Shown here: positions 1-12,689 of the stretch, piece by piece | Layout: each line of letters starts with the position of its first letter | Numbering within the stretch: position 1 is the stretch's first letter | Assembly (NCBI GenBank): GCA_944470555.2 | Contig: OX104127.1 | Span: 161,051,276 to 161,115,275, forward strand | Origin: Heterobilharzia americana | Taxonomy: Eukaryota > Platyhelminthes > Trematoda > Strigeidida > Schistosomatidae | Length of the DNA: 64,000 nt | Direction of reading: 5' to 3' | Translations under genes and position numbers: made by a program | Notes under the pieces: generated by a model | Database searches by the model: none | What the model was told of the DNA's origin: nothing | The model's input: only the letters and a program-made list of their open reading frames with translations

Positions 1-79
1 GTTTGTACTTGTTAGTTACCAAGATGAACCGTTGAAATGGTCAATTAGTCAGTCAGTATCAATCAACTTGGGACTTGAT

Positions 80-720
80 ATCTCTTTCACCTACCTCTGC
101 AGCATCGTCTCAACTACAAGCGGCAAAGGCATATATGAGGATGTCAAAACAGCGAGGATCGGAAAGACAGCTACACAGACCTCCTTTCATCAATCTGAAA
201 TCAGTGTGGAGATCTATTGCACTGCACCACACTTCACTCCACTCAGCATAAAGCGTGAATAACATCCAGATTTTTAACACCGATTCAGTCAAGTCACTCA
301 CTGCTTCCTTCTAGGTGATACTTGACAGACTTGGTGCGTCACCAATAGTATTTCCAAAAAACTACACACATTCATTAACACCTGTCACCTACATTCACTT
401 GATACTGAAGATCAGATGAGAAGGCAAGAAAGAATAAGCAACAAGGAACTCATTCTACCTGGCAACCAGCCAACCAAGAACCTATCATGCAACAAATATG
501 CAGAAGAATAAAGGAAAGATGGATTCGATTGGACATACACGAGTTGGGCGTCCGAGACGAGGATGATATGGAGGAGATTGTGTGGGGAAGAAATGAAAGC
601 TTATGGACAGTCGTGGAGCCAGGTCAAGAAGACTTCGGAGAAGATAATGAAATGCTGACGTGCTACCGAAGTCCTATGTTCCACTAGGAACCCATAGGAC
701 AAGTAATAATAATAACAATA
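80..720 (+). mobile_element. RTE retrotransposon (family A) 3' part
   Basis: Starts in the RT connection region (ISFTYLCSIVSTT, then ARIGK) and runs to the C-terminus, ending near CCTATGTTCCACTAGGAACCC and an (AATA)-type tail. The protein is broken by stops. Same family as copies at 18.6-20.0, 57.3-58.0, 60.1-62.0 and 63.0-64.0 kb. It appears 5'-truncated, as usual for target-primed reverse transcription. Confidence 0.75.
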
Positions 721-1079
721 AATGGGACCTGACACGGTTGTATAACGGTTCAACCATCCCACAGATGAATAGCTACCTAGCGGGTTGTTTATTTTCACTT
801 AAATACTACGTCCACTAGTTTAGTTGTGAAAATATTAGGCAATAACCTGCTTCTGCTAGATACGCATGAAAGACTAGTGATTCGAAGTTAGGTGATATCC
901 TCAACTGCCTACACTTATTAACCATAAAACACCATTAGGGGGATTGATACACAATATGAACATTGACTTAAGAGTATCTCATCTTAAACATAGAAAAGAT
1001 TATTCATATTATTATAGTGATAATCAGGCTATATTGTAAAATTTGACAGAAGTAAGAAACTGTGGCCTATAGAACTCCG

Positions 1080-1260
1080 ATCCAGTGATTGAATGATTCA
1101 CGTGTTCAATATGAAACCTGGAAGTCCTCAGTTCGATCTTTAGCCAGGGTCGTGAGTGCATACAGCTGACGAGTTTCATAAGAGGATAAAATGGCTGTCC
1201 AATTCTCTCAGGTATTTAGTAATTCTTCAATTGATGTCAATTCATGATAAATATTACTTT
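1080..1260 (+). repeat. Hammerhead SINE, degenerate single copy
   Basis: tRNA-like body with AGTTCGATC, then CTGACGAG (C3 at 1166), AGGATAAAAT where AGGACGAAAC is expected, GGCTGTCC and the shared tail ending near AATTCATGATAAATATTAC. G12 is lost, so inactive. A second partial copy with CTGAAGAG and a lost G12 lies at 1560-1640. Confidence 0.65.
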
Positions 1261-2970
1261 AAACATATTGTTATAGTCTAAAAAAAAGGTAAAGGTAATA
1301 AAACGAAATACAACTTACGACTCAATGGATATCGATAAGATAAGTGAACACTGATACTACTATGCAATCCAGATATCATTCGATAAAATGCTCTCTTTTC
1401 AAAACACGATGACTGACCTGATTGAATAGAAAGTTAAAAGAGACAAGCGTAAGTATTAAGCTAAATTACTATTCTACCCACCTCCTTAAACATTCTTATC
1501 ATTTGATGAGTCTAATTGCAATAAGATAAGAGAATAGACACTAAATAACAAGGAACTAGGCGAGGGTTACAGGTGTACACTGCTGAAGAGTTTCATGCCA
1601 TGACAAAATAGATGTCCGGTGCCCACCCAACCCTGGATTTTATTAAAGGTGTTTCATCAGTCTAAGGAGACTTGAGTGCAGATCGGTTGACACTTCCCGG
1701 TTGCCTACACCGTGGAAGGCTATTTCTTCTTAATGTACCTGACAGAGATTTATGTGACCGCAGAGCCCATCGGACATCTGCTTGCAGCCTGTCACATGTA
1801 GCCTTTTGAGTATGATTATTTGAACTTTTGTATTTTTGAGGCCGAATGGTCGAAAGGAAACGACAAATGAACCAACACTGCCGGCCCGGCAGACTGTCGG
1901 GCATGATGGAGTGTACGATTTTCGGGGCAGACCTTTCCTAACCTCACCACCTTCCACTGAGAGAGCAGCATCAGCATGACACTGGTGGTCATCCAAAGGG
2001 AAACACCTTACTGCTGTCAAAACCCATCCAACTATCAGCAGTACGACTCAACTCTCAGACCTCTATCATACAACGGTAACTGCCATTCGTCTTACCACTA
2101 TTCAACAGACCTTTCTGGTATGGTAGGACCTCGAGGAAACAAGCGTTCCACCAGCATAGCTTGTTTAGTTATTGTGATATGCAAGCTCCACCACAGCATG
2201 TCAAGATAACAGCTATCAGTTGGAATTAAAGGTGTTTATCAAATCTCATCAGTAAAAACGCTGATACACAACTTAATTGATCCAACTTTGACTCAATCAA
2301 AATGTTCTCAATGCTTTCCCACTGATTAGAAACAAGATTTTTTTTTACCAACGAAAGTGAAAAACATTCAATAATTGACGACTATGAGTGTATTCTTTCA
2401 ATGAAAAACTACTAAATAAACCTATGCATCTCTATTCTATAGTTTAATATAATTATATGTATAGAATATAAACAGTGCTAATCAACTCCAAATTGACAGT
2501 GGCCCTTTATGTAGGGTCGATATACCTACAAAAACTGAATTATTAAAAATAGTGTAGAAACGCTTAAATGTAGAACAGTGTTAAGATACACAAATGATGA
2601 ATAGAATTAAACAGATGTTGAGCACAGTATAAGACAGAAAAAGAGACTAAATCAATGTAAAACGTGGCATATAAATGCATAGATTATAATAGTATATAAA
2701 GAATAGGTGGATAGGATAATATTCACATTTAAGTAAACAAAATTGGGTGAAACAGAATAAAGAAGGAGAATGTTAAAAGACGTCAAGGTGTAAATGTCAC
2801 GTAGCGACAAGAAGGCAGCCAATAGGGGAGTTGTTTTCAAGTCATGATCAGATAATGTTCAAGTCGTGATTTATGCATACGCTAACCTGAAAACCTGATT
2901 GGAGAAATTCGACCTCATAGAAGAAATTAGATTGGTTCATTTATGACTTCACTTTCTGCGAGTTTTGTAA

Positions 2971-2971
<1 letters not shown>

Positions 2972-3026
<55 letters not shown>
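2972..3026. repeat. (AT)n microsatellite
   Basis: About 55 nt of uninterrupted AT dinucleotides. Similar runs lie at 38962-38995 and 43888-43922; length is likely variable between individuals and assemblies. Confidence 0.95.
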
Positions 3027-3029
<3 letters not shown>

Positions 3030-3784
3030 ACGTATCTGCGTAATAAAAGTTGTAGTCGCTGTTCTTGCGGTCGCAGGCCGTCTTCATCTTTTGATTTCTC
3101 CGCGGCTCAGTGAAGAAGAAGGTACTGACTGAGGTGAGTCGTAAAGGTATTCGGTTGAGGTGTCTAGTGAGTCTCAGTATTCATTACACAAACGCGCGAA
3201 AACCCATCACTCGGTCACAACAGAAAATACATCTGGGTCATTGCCAGATACTAGTCAGACAAAACAGCTATCCAGTTCTTCCAGGTGACTAATCTTCCTA
3301 CAAACACATGGTGCTTCATGACTGTTTTTAACCAACACTTAATCTAACCATCCGGTGTAAAATAGGTGGAGCGCATTGACAACTTCAACATATCAATTTA
3401 GTAGGTAGTAGTAGTAACAGTCTGTAGAGAAGTGAAGCCAATATATGTTGATTGGCTTAGTTATAATATATCACTCAGGAATGCAATAAGAAACACCTTA
3501 CTAACTTGATTACTCAGTTTACTACAAATTTCTCAATTCTTCATCAATTAACTTATTCATGTTTGTTGAGTAACATTCAGTCTTGGGAACTAACATCAGC
3601 AAAAATGGATTGGTTGCTGACGTAGTTGCAAATTGGATACAGAAGACCTATTTAACATTTGTTTAATTGCATCATTTATGACGTCGAATGACGATACATC
3701 TAACTATCTATCAAAGGATCAGTATACTGAGCTGGAATTCATTCTGCCCTACTGTACGAATATGAAACGTGTCCATTAAAAATA

Positions 3785-4320
3785 GACGATATGAAGCATT
3801 GCTCGTGTTTGGTGGAACCCTAGTGTGAGCAGTGTTGAGGTCGGGCATAGAGTAGTAGGCAAGACAGGTAAGTCGATTGATGAAGTTCTAAACCCTAATC
3901 CACTGAAACGGTGTGAAAATGTACCGTTCATGCTAACCCACCGCTTACCGCGCCTACGTGCAATCCCCTAAGGAAAGTTAGATTAAGTTGAAAGACAGTT
4001 AAGGGTGGTCAGACCAAAACATACCACCAGCCCATGACATCTCTGACTGTTGGTTTAAGCTGCGTTGGAATATGTAAACTGTTTGACTGGGGTCCTCCTG
4101 ATGGTAGGAATCAGTGGCTGAGGACTGGCTGTTGACGACATGATTGACAAACCGTTACAATGGCGCAAATATATTCACTTCTTGACGCCTTCAGTTCTTT
4201 TACTTTCTCACTCAACTTTATCTACTTCGATATTAATCTTTTCCAATCCACTTGTTCTTTGTATGTTACTGTAAAAAGTGTGACAAGTTGAGTCGATGAA
4301 CTTGTCTGCCAGGTTTTACA
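3785..4320 (+). mobile_element. RTE family C, C-terminal relic
   Basis: Plus-strand remains of the HRCLRS..VSNAEVR..KS(V/I)DEV region, a GGQTKTYHQPMTSLTVG-like stretch and a WGPPDGRNQWLRT-like end. The 3' UTR has TCCACTTGTTCTTTGTATG, shared with the copy at 17.2-17.7 kb. Many stops. Confidence 0.6.
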
Positions 4321-4789
4321 TTAATTTTCTTTTGTCTTGACTTGTCTAGTATTTTCCCAGATCTTAATTACTAAGATCTACAGCTTAACAAATCAAATTG
4401 ACATTCTTACTGATGAAAATTTATACTAATCACATTCAAATGTAATTGTACAGCTTTTGAGAACAGGGTTACTGAAAATCAATTTTTTCTCTGAACCCTT
4501 TATTCTTTTATGATTCAATAGGATATAAATAGACAAGTCAATGTAGAAACCGGATTACAAGTGCATTAGTTTAGGCTACAATACTTCAACAGTGAAGTAT
4601 GAATTAACAGAAGAAGAGACATATCAAAGTAGACAAGTGTATAGGAAGAGAAAAAATTTTAAGAATAGAGGTTAATGAAAATGTCAAAAGAGTGTATGCA
4701 TGTGCGTCATTGTGACAGCTTTCTAGTCATTTTATCAGAAGTCTTCAATCATTGATTCCTTTCTTCATGAGGACTCTACAATCAGGTAG

Positions 4790-5310
4790 TCTATACTTCC
4801 CTATACAGCTCAGTTCAGGTGCCACATCTTCGTTCGGTCACACCTTAAGCCTTTTCCCAACTTAATTCAACTTCTCCTAGCGTTGTACGTTCAGGTAAGC
4901 GGTGACTTGGTATGGTCAACATATTTCCAAACCACTTTAGTCAGTGAAAGTTGTCAATCTCAGCGATATGAAAAAAGGATTGTCTAGTACCCTTCGCCTA
5001 ATCTCAACATTGATCACACCATCGTCTCACTAGACGTGAATGATTCTACAATGACATATCTATGATGAAGAGTCGGTTTTACAGCCGTATAACAGACTGT
5101 AGTGTAGTACATTCGTCATTTAATAGGTATTCAGATATGTGACACAACTTGGTAAACGTCAAACGAGCTGTTTATATCGAAGGTATGATCAGGTTAACCA
5201 CAAAGTCATTCGATCTGATGCAATTTTCCGAGTAAGTGAAGTTGTCAATGCACTTCACCTTTTTTACACAGGATGGTTAGATTAAGTGTTGGTTGAAAAC
5301 AGTCGTGAAG
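4790..5310 (-). mobile_element. RTE-like relic
   Basis: Minus-strand sequence matches the connection region upstream of the C-terminus (the AGTGAAGTTGTCAATGCACT region corresponds to the protein VERVDHFTHL) and continues decayed toward the C-terminus near 4790. It is too mutated to assign to family B or C with certainty. Confidence 0.45.
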
Positions 5311-5334
5311 CATCATGAGTTTGTAGGAAGATTA

Positions 5335-5620
5335 GACATCTGAAAGAACTGCACAACTGTTCCATCTCACTACTATATAACTATTCAACAGTGCACACCC
5401 ATGACTCCGCCAGGGGTCGAACCCAGCACCTTCAAATTCCATGACCAGCAAGTTATCATTGAGCTAGCCACTCGGTTGGAATCCAATGGTCAACATTTTC
5501 TTCTTCTATCAGTTCACGATATAACGGGTTCATGAGTACGTACTGCTGACGAGTCCTATACTAGAAGGAAACAGTTGTGCATTTCTCCTCAAATTGATAT
5601 CAGTTCATGATGACTTCCAA
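5335..5620. repeat. Hammerhead SINE divergent pair
   Basis: Minus copy 5525-5335 includes tRNA-like body and a decayed core (TTGAATAG). Plus part 5526-5620 has CTGACGAG, but the bases before GAA are changed and C17 reads G, so cleavage is not expected. The two copies abut at 5525/5526. Confidence 0.7.
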
Positions 5621-5852
5621 TCATTACAAACCTGCAGATAAAAGGGATATTTACCTCCAGTGATGGCATTATATATTACTCTATCTAAGGAATTCATCAT
5701 TTCAACTTTAGCACTTAGTATACTGACGATATTTTGAAAACTATGCGTGTGTGTGTGTGCATACAAGCAAACCTGATTTGCATTTATTAAGTTATTTCAA
5801 GTTGTTATTCATCGTAGACTGATATCAGTTGGAGGAACAAAGGAAACCTGGG

Positions 5853-5901
5853 AGCACTGGACAGCTGTTTCGTCCTAGTATGGGACTCCTCAGCAGTGCG
5901 C
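5853..5901 (-). ncRNA. Type I hammerhead ribozyme, intact core
   Basis: Minus strand. C3-U-G-A-G-G-A starts at 5893. Stem II pairs GUCC (10.1-10.4) with GGAC. GAA (G12-A14) is at 5871-5869. Stem III is the self-complementary ACAGCUGU, and the cleavage triplet GUC ends at 5860. Helix I has six pairs between CGCACUG and CAGUGC. Predicted cut is between 5860 and 5859. Stem III allows only about two pairs as a monomer, so dimer action is possible, as in other minimal type I hammerheads. It is of the Smalpha class known in schistosomes. Confidence 0.85.
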
Positions 5902-6034
5902 ACCCACGACCCCACCAGCAGGGATCGAACCCGCGACCTTCAGGTTCCGTGGCCAGCGCGTTACCATTGAGCCATTGAGCTGTCTGCGGAACCTGAAGGT
6001 CGTGGGTTCGATCCCTGCTGGTGAGGTCGTGGGT

Positions 6035-6088
6035 GCGCACTCCTGAGGAGTCCCATACTAGGTGGACGAAACAGCTGTCCAGTGCTCC
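6035..6088 (+). ncRNA. Hammerhead ribozyme, core present, helix I flawed
   Basis: Plus-strand twin of the ribozyme at 5901-5853. C3 is at 6043, G12-A14 at 6068-6070, and the GUC triplet ends at 6079. Base 2.1 is C (6042) facing C at 1.1 (6080), so the pair next to the cut site is lost. Three extra bases (GGT) lengthen the stem II loop. Activity is probably reduced. Confidence 0.7.
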
Positions 6089-6479
6089 CAGGTTTCCTTT
6101 GTTCCTCCAACTGATATCAGTCTACGATGAATAACAACTTGAAATAATTCCAAATCTCCACAACTTCCTCAAAATATTAAGTTATTGTTAGTCACTCAAA
6201 TTTAATATGAATTCATTGGCTCTGATTTGTATTAAGTGAACAATAATGTTAGTATTCACACACACTGAAGTGAATAAGTGAACACTTTAGAAAATTGTTC
6301 AATTAACTTACATTTATATGCAAATTGTTTTCTATCTTTAAAGAAGGGGGGAATATATATATATATACACACATACAATCTATGGAGTGATAAATTGATT
6401 TCCTTTTAATGGATCTGATGAGGAATATGGAATAAATGTTGTTACTTTTATTATCCTATTGTTGATTGAACCGAATTCA

Positions 6480-6775
6480 TCAATCTTTAGTGGAATATGA
6501 ACTCTTACATAGATGCCTCGATATTGTCTATCCCTTAGATTTCTAATGGAACATAAGATTTCAGTAGCACGTCTCCATTCCACTCTCTTCTCTGTAAACT
6601 TTTCAACCTGACTCTGTGACAGCTCAAAACCTCTCATTTCTTCCTCGCACGATCTCCCTCATATCACCCTTAGATGGGACGCCCAACTCATCGTTTCCCA
6701 TTTGGGTTCAACTCAAGGGACTGACGTATGATGACCCTAGTTGGTTCAACTCAGTGTATGCCTAATCCATCTCCA
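6480..6775 (-). mobile_element. RTE (family A) C-terminal fragment
   Basis: Minus-strand QVEKFTEKRVEWRRATEILC-SIRNLRD matches the family A end ([26 protein letters not shown]). Adjacent bases match the GKRWVG..GELGVPS-type upstream region. Only the last 80-90 codons remain. Confidence 0.65.
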
Positions 6776-7314
6776 TTTGTACATAACCTTACTGAAAGTC
6801 AAGTACATCTAGGTGATTGAAATGCATATTGTAAATTTGAATGTGGAATAAAATTATGAATGAAAGGAGATCTAATATTTCAGTGAAGAGTTTGTTTTCA
6901 AGGATTACATTCTTAAAGTTGTACAATTGTATATTTATACATTAATGTTTGTCTTAGGATTTCATAGTAAAAAAAATTATGTATGAAGTGAAGAACAGTG
7001 TGAAAAACAAACAGGGTGAAAAATAAATACACCATAAAAAGAGAATAAGGTTGAATAATCATCGTTTGCAACCAAACCTTAAATGTCTAGAGATGTATCG
7101 CAACAGCTTCAGTAATACAGAGACTATGAAGATATAGAGTGTTTGAAAGGTTTCATATCATGGGATAAATCCCTTTGAAAGAGGAGGGAGACAACCATGC
7201 TCTCTTCTTATTGCTACACTGTTACCTCTTTGTAACTATGAGGGATAGTGTTGTAGAACGCTTTTTAGATAAAACTTCCATTAAACGACAAATATACCTG
7301 GCTACAAAGAACAG

Positions 7315-8410
7315 ATAAACTGATATCCATACAAATCAACATATCACCACGCATTACTGTCAAAAAGTGAGAATTGACACACCTCATATCATTACATCAA
7401 GTAAACATGGCAGTGAGGTGCATAATCAAGATAAGAGAACGCAGACAAAAGAAATATAAAGAACAAAACAGAGAGAAAGGAAGAATAACAAAATGGTAGG
7501 ATTCAGGATAGCCTCGTTAACATGACGATTATGCGTGTATACATCTGCATCATTCACACTCGCTCTCAGCCATATCACCTTAGGTCAGTATCCAACCACT
7601 GGTTTCTCGTGTCCCGCCAACCCCAAACATCAAGTAGTCTGCATCGAACCCCACCTAACCCACCCCACCCCTACATCACTCAAACCAACAGCTTAACACT
7701 TCACATATTTGATGCCATGTTTTAGTCTCGCCACCTACACCCTTCTTTACCAGTTTCAACTTACTTCAGCCAACATTGTGTAACAAGGCTTATGTGACAC
7801 GTCCCTGACAGCCATCTCACTCCATCAAGGTTCACAACCTCCTCAACGCACTTACCTCTTCTATATCCCTAAAACTCTACATCCACATCTCACTTCTACG
7901 TTAATCACATGGTGACACCACGAAATACAGCCTACACTATCTACTATGAAGACAACGGTGGTCAAACACTTGAAGCCTTCTCATGTCTTCCACCTTCAAT
8001 ACATATCTTTCACAGCCATACATACAGTAGAACACAACGGACTAATGTGCAGTACACCAGACCCTTATTACACAATCGGATATTACGACAGCGACATACG
8101 TGGTGTAAGTTGACAAAAGCCAGTCGAGCCCTTTTTTATTCCTGCAGAGATTTCACCGGCCACTGAGCCAACAGGGCAGGGCTCATCCCACTTCCCAGGT
8201 GAGTGAAGTCGTCAACACACTCAACTACTTCACTCTCCATTGTAAGTCATGGCACCGTTGAAGATCAATCTTGGAGCAATAATTTGCATATGGATGGTGA
8301 GAAATGCATCGCAAACGTTTTCAAACTGCCACTCAAAGTATCCAGAAGACTCTGCATCTTGTCATTTTCTTCATCTTATAGGACTATATCATCGATGAAC
8401 TGATATACCC
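7315..8410 (-). mobile_element. RTE family B, defective copy 1
   Basis: Minus-strand RT connection and C-terminal regions plus 3' UTR: a [16 protein letters not shown] stretch, [14 protein letters not shown] followed by a stop, then decayed GHVLRMP-type sequence. The 3' end lies in CACCTCATATCATTACATC-like sequence. It is nearly the same, base for base, as 15118-16170, including the stop. The long plus-strand frames here (for example 7909-8166) are shadows. Confidence 0.75.
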
Positions 8411-9844
8411 ATATAGAAGTGGTCAAATTGTTAGACACTAATGAATAAAAGGAGAATACTAGTGCCACAGTTGATGTAAAGAATGTCCTCTTTAGAAAAT
8501 GAAATCACCTGAAAACAGACTTTTCACTGAAATAATGTCCTGATGGGTATCTTTTGCACAAAGTTGTAGATATCTGTAAGAAATTTGCATCTTTGGTGAT
8601 GAATAGTCTTCATCGATTGTTACTTCTTCAATCGTAGGTAGAAATGGGTTATATTTTCACAACCACAACAACAACTTTTACAATTGCTACCATTGCATAC
8701 GTCGTCGCAAATGATCAGGACACTGACAGTGGAAAAGGCAACTAAGCAGTGAGCGCAATAAGCTAAACCTATTGTGTTGTTAAGGTTATTCATGATATGA
8801 TCTAACTGCCTACACCTCGATAAGTGTAGCCAGGTTCAAACCCGTGAACTGTCATCTCCTCAAACCATTGAGCCACAACTCTACACTATAGAAATGAATG
8901 ATAAGCCTGTAACTTGGTGAGATTACTGAACAGTTGTTGGTATAGTACTGCTGTGTATGCACTGTCAGTTGATTTTTTCCGTTGGGTTTAATAAAATAAA
9001 CTCGTAATCTTTGTGTATTCAAGCTGTAAGTGAGATACAAGTGATTAGTAGATAAAGGCATGGAACGTTCTCTAAGTAAGATATTTTGGTCAGAATGTAT
9101 GTGAGAGTATGTGGGAAGCAAGGTATTCGTCTAGACTTTCAACCAACAACCATTACTGGTCGCCTATCCTACACCTGCTTCATCACCCTTTCGACTAAGC
9201 ACCTGAATAGCATAATCCTTCGTAGGTATCAGCTGCTTATTGAGTGTTCAAGAAGGGGGGGGGACTTCTGTGAGCTAATGCAAACATCCTCTCAAAATAC
9301 ACAAAATAATAATCCCATTTCACTAAAATCGACTAATTAATAGGGGGGGGGACACAAAAATGAACTAACGAAAACATGAGGAGAGTGAAAAAAATTATGA
9401 AACACGCGGGAAAAAACAAACGATAAACACCAGAAAAATAAAATATAAATATGTGAAATTAAAAAAAAAAACCTGTGAAACATTTTTTTTAAAAAAAAAC
9501 TCAAGATAAAACACGAAAACGTGGCTTCAAAAGAAAAATGGGTGGAGAAAATACTCCCTTGTTCAAATAAATAATTAACATTTATATATACCATCACTAT
9601 TACACACAAGTGCCAACTTGTTCTGATTATCTAAATGATTAAGGTAGAAAATTGGTGGAAATAATTACAGTCATAGTAAAAAAGTAGTAATCCTATTTAA
9701 CAACGGGGGGAGGGGGGGGAGGAGGAGACGGAGTTTATCCCCCTTATCATAAAAAAAGCGAATAACTGGGGAAGTGTATCATATGATCACGCTATATCAT
9801 GAAATGACAGGAAATAGGAAAATGTAAAAGATTGAACATTAACC

Positions 9845-10020
9845 CAGTGGAGTGAATGGTTAACTCATCTGCCTTGGGTTCGACCCCTGAAGGAGTTGTG
9901 ACTATGCACTTCTGAGGAGTTTTATACTAGGAAGAAACAACTGTCTAAATAATGATAAAATAAAACTCGCGGCTCAAATTCTCCCAGGACATTCGTAACG
10001 ACTATGAACTGGACATTATA
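9845..10020 (+). repeat. Hammerhead SINE, degenerate single copy
   Basis: GGGTTCGACCCCTGAAGG, then CTGAGGAG (C3 at 9912), a stem II closing base changed, GAAACAACTGTC kept, and then about 30 foreign bases splitting the 3' strand of helix I before CTCCCAGG. Cleavage is unlikely. Confidence 0.6.
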
Positions 10021-10149
10021 TCACCATTATTATCATTACTATTTATTGACACATTTGTTGTTCACCGTTGTTGTATTGGATCGAATTGTTCAACCTCTTT
10101 TGATATATGGGTTCCTGTGCGAATTCCTTGATATTGCTTGAATGCTAAT

Positions 10150-10345
10150 TATGATAATTTGGTCGGTTGTAGGCTAGCTGAGGAATCTAGGATGCGCGTT
10201 CCATCCTATTTGGAACTCGTGAGCTGGATGCTACTTGAACCCCATTGAGTGTTGTTGTCCCCACTGACACTCGAACCTCATACCTATAGCTTCAAACGCC
10301 AAGGCGTTATCCATTATGCCACGAAGGAACGACAACCACATCTGG
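10150..10345 (-). repeat. tRNA-like SINE (Arg-type head)
   Basis: Minus strand has GTGGCATAATGGATAACGCC (box A-like) and GAGGTTCGAGTGTC (box B-like) at tRNA spacing, followed by a non-tRNA body. The anticodon arm does not fold well, so it is a tRNA-derived repeat rather than a tRNA gene. Confidence 0.5.
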
Positions 10346-10378
10346 ATTCCTCTCCTAGCCACAATCAACCAAATTACC

Positions 10379-10421
10379 GTTATTATTATTACTATTATTA
10401 TTATTATTATTATTATTATTT
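10379..10421. repeat. (TTA)n microsatellite
   Basis: TTA units with one interruption. An open frame reading poly-Tyr here is an artefact of the repeat. Another ATT run is at 30402-30425. Other short runs: GA at 12636-12659, TG at 13555-13578, GA at 18015-18035. Confidence 0.9.
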
Positions 10422-10439
10422 CAAGGCAGTCTTCGTCAC

Positions 10440-10935
10440 AGTTGAAGAACCATTGAAAATCTGAAAGTACTATACAACTGTTTCGTTCCAGTACAGGACT
10501 CCCCAGCAGTACGCACCCATGATACCACCAGGGGTTGAACTCAGGACCTACAGGTCCCACAGTGAACTCATGTGATAGATTATCCGGAAGTGACATGCTT
10601 GGAGATGGATATCTCGAAGTTTCAATGAAAAGATGCCATCTGTGGGAGCAAGTAGATGGAAGTAAAGCGGATGCTAAGTGAAGGCATTGGTGGATAGTCA
10701 CGCTATATCACCAATTGTTAAAAGTGAGAACCTATGGACCATTGAACTCCAATTCGATGACAGAGTGGTTAACTCCCTCACCTCGAGACCTGAAGGTCCC
10801 TATTTTGATCCCTGGTAAGGTGCTTACTGCTGAGGAGTCCCGTGCTGAGATGAAACAACTGTCTGGTGCTCTCAGATTTTCAATTCTTCTCCAACTCATG
10901 TCAGTTCGTCATGAATACTACCTTGAAATAAATAA
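10440..10935. repeat. Hammerhead SINE divergent pair
   Basis: Minus copy 10600-10440 carries CTGGGGAG (A6 to G) and is inactive. Plus copy 10735-10935 has CTGAGGAG with C3 at 10830, GAA and the GTC triplet kept, but stem II and helix I are weakened (several G-U pairs and one mismatch). About 130 nt lie between them. Confidence 0.7.
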
Positions 10936-11639
10936 GATTGTCAAAAACCTCCAACCATATTATTATTACTATTATCATTACTCTGGAAACTTCGAAACTA
11001 ATAATTTAGTTGAAAATGATAGCTAACTATAAAACCGAGTTACACTATGAAAATAATTAAGTCCCAAAAGTATTTACGCTGAAAATAGAGACACTAGAAA
11101 TATTCATTGCTCATTGGACAACAGTATCAAAAAATCAATAAAATCTAAGTGAACCAATGAGAAAACGACACGTTGATGTATATTTTATGACACTTCCAAT
11201 AACCAATGAAAATTGAGAATAAAATTCATTGAAATTATTCTTATCTATCTTTCCAAAACCAGAGAGGAAAATGACAACATGACAGAGTAAAAATGAGGTG
11301 TAAAGAACAAGAACAGATTTAATAATAAGGTCATATCGATATAGGTATGTAACCGTACAAATCATACTAGTACACTAAGCTGAAAGACAAGAGAAATAAA
11401 GATGATAGCAGTCAAAAGAGAGTAAAGAGGATTGAGAAAATCTAGAAACTCTGAATGATAATGAAGATAGGAATAATGTGTGGATATATCTACTCCATTA
11501 GGATTGATCCTGAGATGTGTCACAGTCTTCAACCAATGGTTGATGTTGTGTCATAAGGACCCTTACCAAGAAGTCTATATTTCCTTACACCATTCAGGTC
11601 AAAGGTCAAAAATGCTTTATGTGCTGATGACGTGTTTCA

Positions 11640-12285
11640 ATCTGGCCACTATAGATCTGTGAAACAAGGTCATTGAAGGTGGAAGACATGAGAAGGCTTC
11701 AAGTGTTTGACCACCGTTGTCTTCATAGTAGATAGTGTAGGCCGTCTTTCGTGGTGTCACCATGTGATTAACTCAGAAGTGAGATGTAGATGTAGAGTTT
11801 TAGGGAGATAGAAGAGGTAAGTGCGTTGAGGAGGTTGTGAACCTTCATCGACTGAGATGGTTGGGACACGTATTACGTATGCCTAGTCGCCGTCTACCTC
11901 GTCACACAATGTTGGCTGAAGTAGGTCCAGGCTGGTAAAAGGCCCAAGGTGGCCAAACTAAAACATGGCACCAATGTATGAAGTCTCTGACTGTTGGTTT
12001 TAGCCATGGGACGATACAGACTAGGTGGTTTGGGTCCGCGGGACAAGAGGAACCAGTGAATGGAGACTGACTCTAGACGTTATTGCTCAGAAACGATGTC
12101 TTACACACATTATCCTCATCTTAACGATGCTATACCGAATCTCACCATTTTCTCATTCTTTCTTTCTCTCCTTTGGTACTTTATATTTCTTTTGTCTGCA
12201 TTCTCTTATCTTCATCTTGCGCCTCACTGCCTTTTTACTTGATGTACTGGTCCTAGGTTGATCTGGATGGATGGATGACTATAAA
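11640..12285 (+). mobile_element. RTE family B, C-terminal copy 3
   Basis: Plus-strand [14 protein letters not shown] with the same stop as the two minus copies, then [20 protein letters not shown], a KTWHQCMKSL-like region and an LRxWGPRDKR-like end. The 3' UTR is TTTCTTTTGTCTGCATTCTC-like. A tiny inverted fragment (12285-12335, minus) of the same C-terminal region follows. Confidence 0.72.
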
Positions 12286-12689
12286 GCTTTTACCAGCCTA
12301 GACTTACTTCGGTCAACATTGTGTGATGAGGTAGACAATCAACAACCGTCTCCGCTCTTATCAGCCAACTTTCGTTTGTCAACTATAACAAGAGCACCAG
12401 TGAGCAATTCATTTATCACAAGTAAATAATAATAGTCTAGAGCTCAGAGGTGATTTCTTTTAGGACGAAATTTTTGATTCGTTGGATCAACCCCGTTTAG
12501 ATATCGTTAGAGCTAACCATTGATACAAGCTGGAAAGGATATGTGATTATATTTCAGCCCAACAATTTAATAGTACCTTGGTAACCACGAGAACTCAATG
12601 TTCAAGGTTCCAGTCTACATCAGATCACGAGAGACACGGAGAGAGAGAGAGAGAGAGCACTGTTGACTAGTTTCAAAATAAAACAAATC

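Larger units (their letters stand above)
5792..6147. repeat. Hammerhead SINE palindrome (158/161-bp arms)
   Basis: Left arm 5792-5949 and right arm 5987-6147 are reverse complements, with three mismatches and one 3-nt indel by eye, around a 37-nt centre. Each arm holds the B-box-like GGTTCGATCCC, a hammerhead core and the 3' tail. The centre holds the box A-like TGGCTCAATGGTAACGCG of the minus copy. Transcribed from either strand, this would fold into a long hairpin. Confidence 0.92.

Noticed and set aside
7909..8166. 85-codon plus frame, repeated almost unchanged at 15712-15969
   Set aside because: It lies antisense to the RTE family B reverse transcriptase; the duplication reflects the two element copies, not a gene family.
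10231..10701. 156-codon minus frame and 71-codon poly-Tyr plus frame
   Set aside because: Both are created by the (TTA)n run and SINE sequence; the Ile or Tyr stretch is microsatellite translation.
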